DNA from: Nocardioidaceae bacterium | Lineage (GTDB): Bacteria; Actinomycetota; Actinomycetes; Propionibacteriales; Nocardioidaceae | Direction of reading: 5' to 3' | NCBI GenBank assembly: GCA_013696365.1 | Contig: JACCYS010000249.1 | Location: forward strand, 1-18,139 | DNA: 18,139 nucleotides | Part shown: positions 15,839 to 18,139 of the stretch, in pieces | How positions within the stretch are numbered: position 1 is the first letter of the stretch | Layout of the letters: each line of letters opens with the position of its first letter | The notes under the pieces: generated by a model | Seen by the model: only the letters and a program-made list of their open reading frames with translations | What the model was told of the DNA's origin: nothing | Database searches by the model: none | Translations under genes and position numbers: made by a program

Positions 15839-15855
15839 GCCGGTCGTGCACCGGC
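15839..15855 (-). terminator. Short GC hairpin between map and the phosphatase gene
   Basis: GCCGGT and ACCGGC form a 6-bp stem with a 5-nt loop. Reading on the minus strand it is followed by TCTTCCTTGT, a pyrimidine-rich run. It could end map transcription or act as a leader hairpin of the phosphatase mRNA, lying about 21 bases before its ATG. Confidence 0.35.
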
Positions 15856-15903
15856 CGTCACCGCCCAGTCAGGTCGCACAAGGTGCCCGGTATGCGTGCT
15901 ATG

Positions 15904-15931
15904 GGTGGCTGACCAGTGAACGGCTAGTGAC
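15904..15931 (-). promoter_or_regulatory. PHO-box-like direct repeats upstream of the phosphatase gene
   Basis: On the minus strand GTCACT (15931-15926), GTTCACT (15921-15915) and GCCACC (15909-15904) carry their CAC cores exactly 11 nt apart. Streptomyces PhoP binds direct repeat units of 11 nt resembling GTTCACC, and the element sits 86-114 bases before the start of a phosphatase gene. The match is by pattern and spacing, not proven. The rest of the 122-nt gap 15818-15939 contains only the hairpin at 15839. Confidence 0.45.
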
Positions 15932-15939
15932 AGCCTGGG

Positions 15940-16839
15940 TCAGGACAGCGTGAGCACCTCGGCACCGACGTCGGTTACCAGCAGCGTGTGCTCGAACTGC
16001 GCGGTGCGTCGCTTGTCCTTCGTGCTGACCGTCCAGCCGTCGCCCCACAGGTCCCACTCGATGGTGCCCAACGTCAGCATCGGCTCGATCGTGAACGTCA
16101 TGCCGGGTCTGATCACGGTGTCGAAGCGCGGCTCGTCGTAGTGCGGGATGATCAGCCCGGTGTGAAAGGCCGGGCCCACACCGTGCCCGGTGAAGTCGCG
16201 CACCACGCCGTAGCCGAAGCGCTTGGCGTACGCCTCGATCACCCGTCCGATCACGTTGATCCGCCGACCCGGCTTGACGGCCCGGATGGCGCGCGCCAGC
16301 GCCTCGCGGGTGCGTTCCACCAGCAGCCGGTCCTCTTCCGCGACGTTGCCGACCAGGTAGGTCTTGTTGGTGTCGCCGTGCACACCCACGCCGTCGATCG
16401 TCAGGTAGGCGGTGATGTCGATGTTGACGATGTCCCCGTCCTCGAGCGGGCGGCTGTCCGGGACGCCGTGGCAGATGACCTCGTTCACGCTGCTGCACAG
16501 CGACTTGGGGTAGGGATTGTTGCCGCTGCCCGGGTAGGTCAGCGTCGACGGGTACGCGTCGTTCTCGACCAGGAAGTCGTGCCCGACCCGGTCCAGCTCG
16601 TCGGTCGTGACCCCGGGTGCGATGGCAGCCTCCACCGCATCCAACGCACGGGCCGCGAGCCGGCTCGCGACGCGGATCCGCTCGATCAATTCCGGCGGCT
16701 GCACGTCCGGCCCGTCGTACGGCGTGATCGCCGGACGGTCGACGTACTCGGGCCGCACGATCCCGGCGGGCACCGATCGCCGCGGCGAGACCGAGTGCGG
16801 GAGCAGCGCGACCCCTCGAGCTGGTGCGGTGGGAGGCAT
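15940..16839 (-). CDS. map: Type 1 methionine aminopeptidase with N-terminal extension
   Basis: The enzyme removes the initiator methionine from nascent proteins. The 299-residue protein has all dinuclear metal ligands: Asp141 (NIDITAY), Asp156 (HGDTNKT), His219 (TGHGVGPAFH), Glu252 (FTIEPML) and Glu283 (QFEHTLLVT), plus His226. About 40 residues precede the catalytic core, as in the longer actinobacterial forms such as mycobacterial MapB. The spacing between the first two ligands is 15 residues, four more than in E. coli. The frame is open to 17043, but that part is antisense to the small gene downstream, so ATG 16839 is chosen; a TACACT -10 element fits leaderless translation from it. Confidence 0.96.
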   Translation of the reverse strand: MPPTAPARGVALLPHSVSPRRSVPAGIVRPEYVDRPAITPYDGPDVQPPELIERIRVASRLAARALDAVEAAIAPGVTTDELDRVGHDFLVENDAYPSTLTYPGSGNNPYPKSLCSSVNEVICHGVPDSRPLEDGDIVNIDITAYLTIDGVGVHGDTNKTYLVGNVAEEDRLLVERTREALARAIRAVKPGRRINVIGRVIEAYAKRFGYGVVRDFTGHGVGPAFHTGLIIPHYDEPRFDTVIRPGMTFTIEPMLTLGTIEWDLWGDGWTVSTKDKRRTAQFEHTLLVTDVGAEVLTLS

Positions 16840-16845
16840 CCAATG

Positions 16846-16851
16846 AGTGTA
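16846..16851 (-). promoter_or_regulatory. -10 element of a probable leaderless map promoter
   Basis: TACACT on the minus strand matches TANNNT and ends six bases before the A of the map ATG, so transcription would begin at or next to the start codon. There is no convincing Shine-Dalgarno sequence before this ATG. A TTGCAC sits 13 bp further upstream, too close for a standard -35. Confidence 0.5.
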
Positions 16852-16880
16852 GAAGCCGCCCTGGGTGCAAGATGACGCCC

Positions 16881-17063
16881 ATGGCTGATACGTACTGGTT
16901 CTGCCTGACCCACCACACCGTCGAAGGCGACGACGGCTGTCGAGCCGCCGACCGGCTCGGCCCGTACGACTCTCGTGCCGACGCGGAGCGGGCGCTGGAC
17001 AAGGTGGCCGAGCGCAACGAGAGCTGGGACAACGACCCGGCATGGGACGACGACGCCGACTGA
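16881..17063 (+). CDS. Small conserved actinobacterial SPOR-like protein of unknown function
   Basis: This 60-residue acidic protein begins MADTYWFCLTHHTVE, then GCRAADRLGPYDSRADAERAL, and ends in a D/E-rich tail (WDNDPAWDDDAD). The DRLGPY...A..AL pattern resembles small actinobacterial proteins annotated as SPOR-domain-like, often found beside map. This is from memory of the family, not a search. ATG 16872, three codons upstream, is an alternative start. It is divergent from map with only about 40 bp between the start codons, so the promoters must overlap. No catalytic residues are visible, and the function is unknown. Confidence 0.75.
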   Translation: MADTYWFCLTHHTVEGDDGCRAADRLGPYDSRADAERALDKVAERNESWDNDPAWDDDAD

Positions 17064-17081
17064 GGCCTATGGTCGCCCCTC

Positions 17082-17765
17082 ATGGACGCCACCAGCACCC
17101 AGATCGCCATCGTCGGGGGCACCGGCCCGCAGGGCCGCGGGCTGGCCGCGCGGTTCGCCGCTGCCGGTCTCGCGGTGCGGCTGGGTTCGCGCGACGGGGA
17201 GCGCGCGGGTGCGGCGGCCGTCGAGGCGGCGGCGCTCGCCGCTCGGTTGACTCGCGGTGCCGCTGGCGATGTGACCGGTACGGTCAATGTCGAGGCGGTG
17301 GCGGGTGCCGACATGGTCCTCGTGGCGGTGCCGTGGGCCGCGCATGCAGACACGCTGCGCGAGCTCGCACCGGTACTGTCCGGTCGGATCGTCATCGACT
17401 GCGTCAACCCGCTCGGCTTCGACGAGCGCGGCCCGTACGCGCTGGCCGTCGATGAGGGCAGCGCCGCCGAGCAGGCGCAGGTGTTGCTGCCGGGCTCGAG
17501 GGTCGTTGCTGCGTTCCACCACGTCTCGGCTGTCTTGCTGCTCGATGGTGACCGCACGTCGATGGACACCGACGTGCTGGTGCTCGGCGACGACCGGTCG
17601 GCCGCTGACGCGGTTGTCGCGCTGGCGGGGCTGGTGCCCGGGATGCGCGGTGTCTTCGCTGGACGGCTGCGTAACGCCGGTCAGGTGGAGGCGCTGACCG
17701 CCAACCTGATCGCGGCGAACCGGCGCTACAAGTCCCACACCGGGGTGCGGCTCACCGGCATCTGA
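17082..17765 (+). CDS. npdG: NADPH-dependent F420 reductase (F420:NADP oxidoreductase)
   Basis: The enzyme exchanges hydride between NADP(H) and deazaflavin coenzyme F420. The 227-residue protein opens with the dinucleotide-binding loop IAIVGGTGPQGRGLAARFA, followed by LGSRD for the NADP phosphate. VAVPWAAHADTL, IVIDCVNPLGF, AAFHHVSA and the C-terminal GQVEALTANLIAANRRYK follow, the pattern of Fno/NpdG. The ATG at 17082 follows the preceding stop by 18 bp. A TATGGT at 17068-17073 could be a -10 for near-leaderless transcription, or the gene may be cotranscribed with the small upstream gene. It implies that the organism makes F420. Confidence 0.93.
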   Translation: MDATSTQIAIVGGTGPQGRGLAARFAAAGLAVRLGSRDGERAGAAAVEAAALAARLTRGAAGDVTGTVNVEAVAGADMVLVAVPWAAHADTLRELAPVLSGRIVIDCVNPLGFDERGPYALAVDEGSAAEQAQVLLPGSRVVAAFHHVSAVLLLDGDRTSMDTDVLVLGDDRSAADAVVALAGLVPGMRGVFAGRLRNAGQVEALTANLIAANRRYKSHTGVRLTGI

Positions 17766-17766
17766 C

Positions 17767-17789
17767 CCGACCCGCCCGGACGGGGTTGG
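17767..17789. terminator. Stem-loop between convergent npdG and panB
   Basis: CCGACCC (17767-17773) pairs with GGGTTGG (17783-17789), giving a 7-bp stem with one G-U pair and a 9-nt loop, one base past the npdG stop. No clear T-tract follows. It is the only structure in the 42-nt gap and could serve both convergent genes. Confidence 0.4.
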
Positions 17790-17807
17790 TGGGCGAGCGA
17801 GCAGGGG

Positions 17808-18139
17808 CTAGTTGAACGTGTGCTCGGGACCCGGGAACGACCCCTCGACGACCTCGCGCGCGTACGTCTGCGCTGCCTCGAGCAGCACCCCGTGCACGTC
17901 TGCGTAGCGCTTGACGAACCGCGGAGCGGCACCGGTGCGCAGTCCGGCCATGTCTTGCCACACCAACACCTGAGCGTCACAGTCGGGCCCCGCGCCGATG
18001 CCGATGGTGGGCATCGTCAGCTTGGCGGTCACCTCGCGGGCGATGTCACCCGGCACCATCTCCATCACCACCGCGAACGCGCCCGCATCCTGCAGCGCGA
18101 CCGCTTCGTCGAGCACCTTGTCCGACTCGGCCCCACGAC
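17808..18139 (-). CDS. panB: Ketopantoate hydroxymethyltransferase, C-terminal part (5' end outside window)
   Basis: PanB makes ketopantoate from alpha-ketoisovalerate and methylene-tetrahydrofolate, the first committed step to pantothenate and CoA. About the last 110 residues are visible, and the frame is open to the right edge. They show LQDAGAFAVVMEMVP, with the glutamate expected to be catalytic, then TIGIGAGPDCDAQVLVWQD, GAAPRFVKRYAD and the typical C-terminal SFPGPEHTF. It is convergent with npdG. The GTG at 18116 is internal and not a start. Confidence 0.95.
   Translation of the reverse strand, partial: RGAESDKVLDEAVALQDAGAFAVVMEMVPGDIAREVTAKLTMPTIGIGAGPDCDAQVLVWQDMAGLRTGAAPRFVKRYADVHGVLLEAAQTYAREVVEGSFPGPEHTFN

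Noticed and set aside
16840..17043. Longer N-terminus for map
   Set aside because: It would run antisense through the small conserved gene and shows no conserved sequence; a -10 element fits initiation at 16839.

Overview
The window is high-GC DNA, dense in genes, from an actinobacterium (Actinomycetota). Pointers are the ChlD-like/CobO/CobB order also known in mycobacteria, a type 1 methionine aminopeptidase with an N-terminal extension, an F420-dependent NADP oxidoreductase, and heavy use of GTG starts and ATGA/GTGA overlaps. I cannot place it to genus from sequence alone.

Positions 1-14018 are one plus-strand cobalamin (B12) operon whose start lies left of the window. In order: the C-terminal part of a ChlD-like chelatase subunit, cobO, cobB, cobI, cobM, cbiD, cobL (CbiE-CbiT), a CbiG-CobJ fusion, a 2[4Fe-4S] ferredoxin, a NiCoT cobalt/nickel permease, cobH, a long CbiX cobaltochelatase with a histidine-rich tail, cobC, and a BluB-CobT fusion. 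There is no intergenic DNA: 11 of the 12 junctions are 4-nt stop/start overlaps or were resolved as such. Together the genes import cobalt, insert it into sirohydrochlorin, build and contract the corrin ring, amidate and adenosylate it, and make and activate the lower ligand. The corrin route is of the early-cobalt type (CbiX, CbiG, CbiD, no CobG or CobF), yet the lower ligand is made by the oxygen-dependent BluB. No precorrin-6A reductase (CobK/CbiJ), CobN, CobQ, CobD, CobU or CobS is present here.

Positions 14019-14166 lie between convergent genes and hold three copies of a 22-bp-period direct repeat and a long inverted repeat. A G-quadruplex-type tract overlaps the end of cobT. On the minus strand, 14167-15817 is a secreted PhoX/DUF839-type phosphatase split by frameshifts. 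Its two stop codons both fall inside the same 9-mer, and both are resolved by the same one-base shift. Its upstream region carries PHO-box-like repeats at 11-nt spacing.

Next is map on the minus strand (15940-16839), with a leaderless-type promoter. Divergent from it is a small conserved SPOR-like protein (16881-17063), then npdG (17082-17765). The 3' part of panB enters from the right edge on the minus strand. The most distinctive signals are the fused enzymes (with a possible internal CobT start), the tightly overlapped operon, and the oddly disrupted, possibly phosphate-regulated phosphatase.
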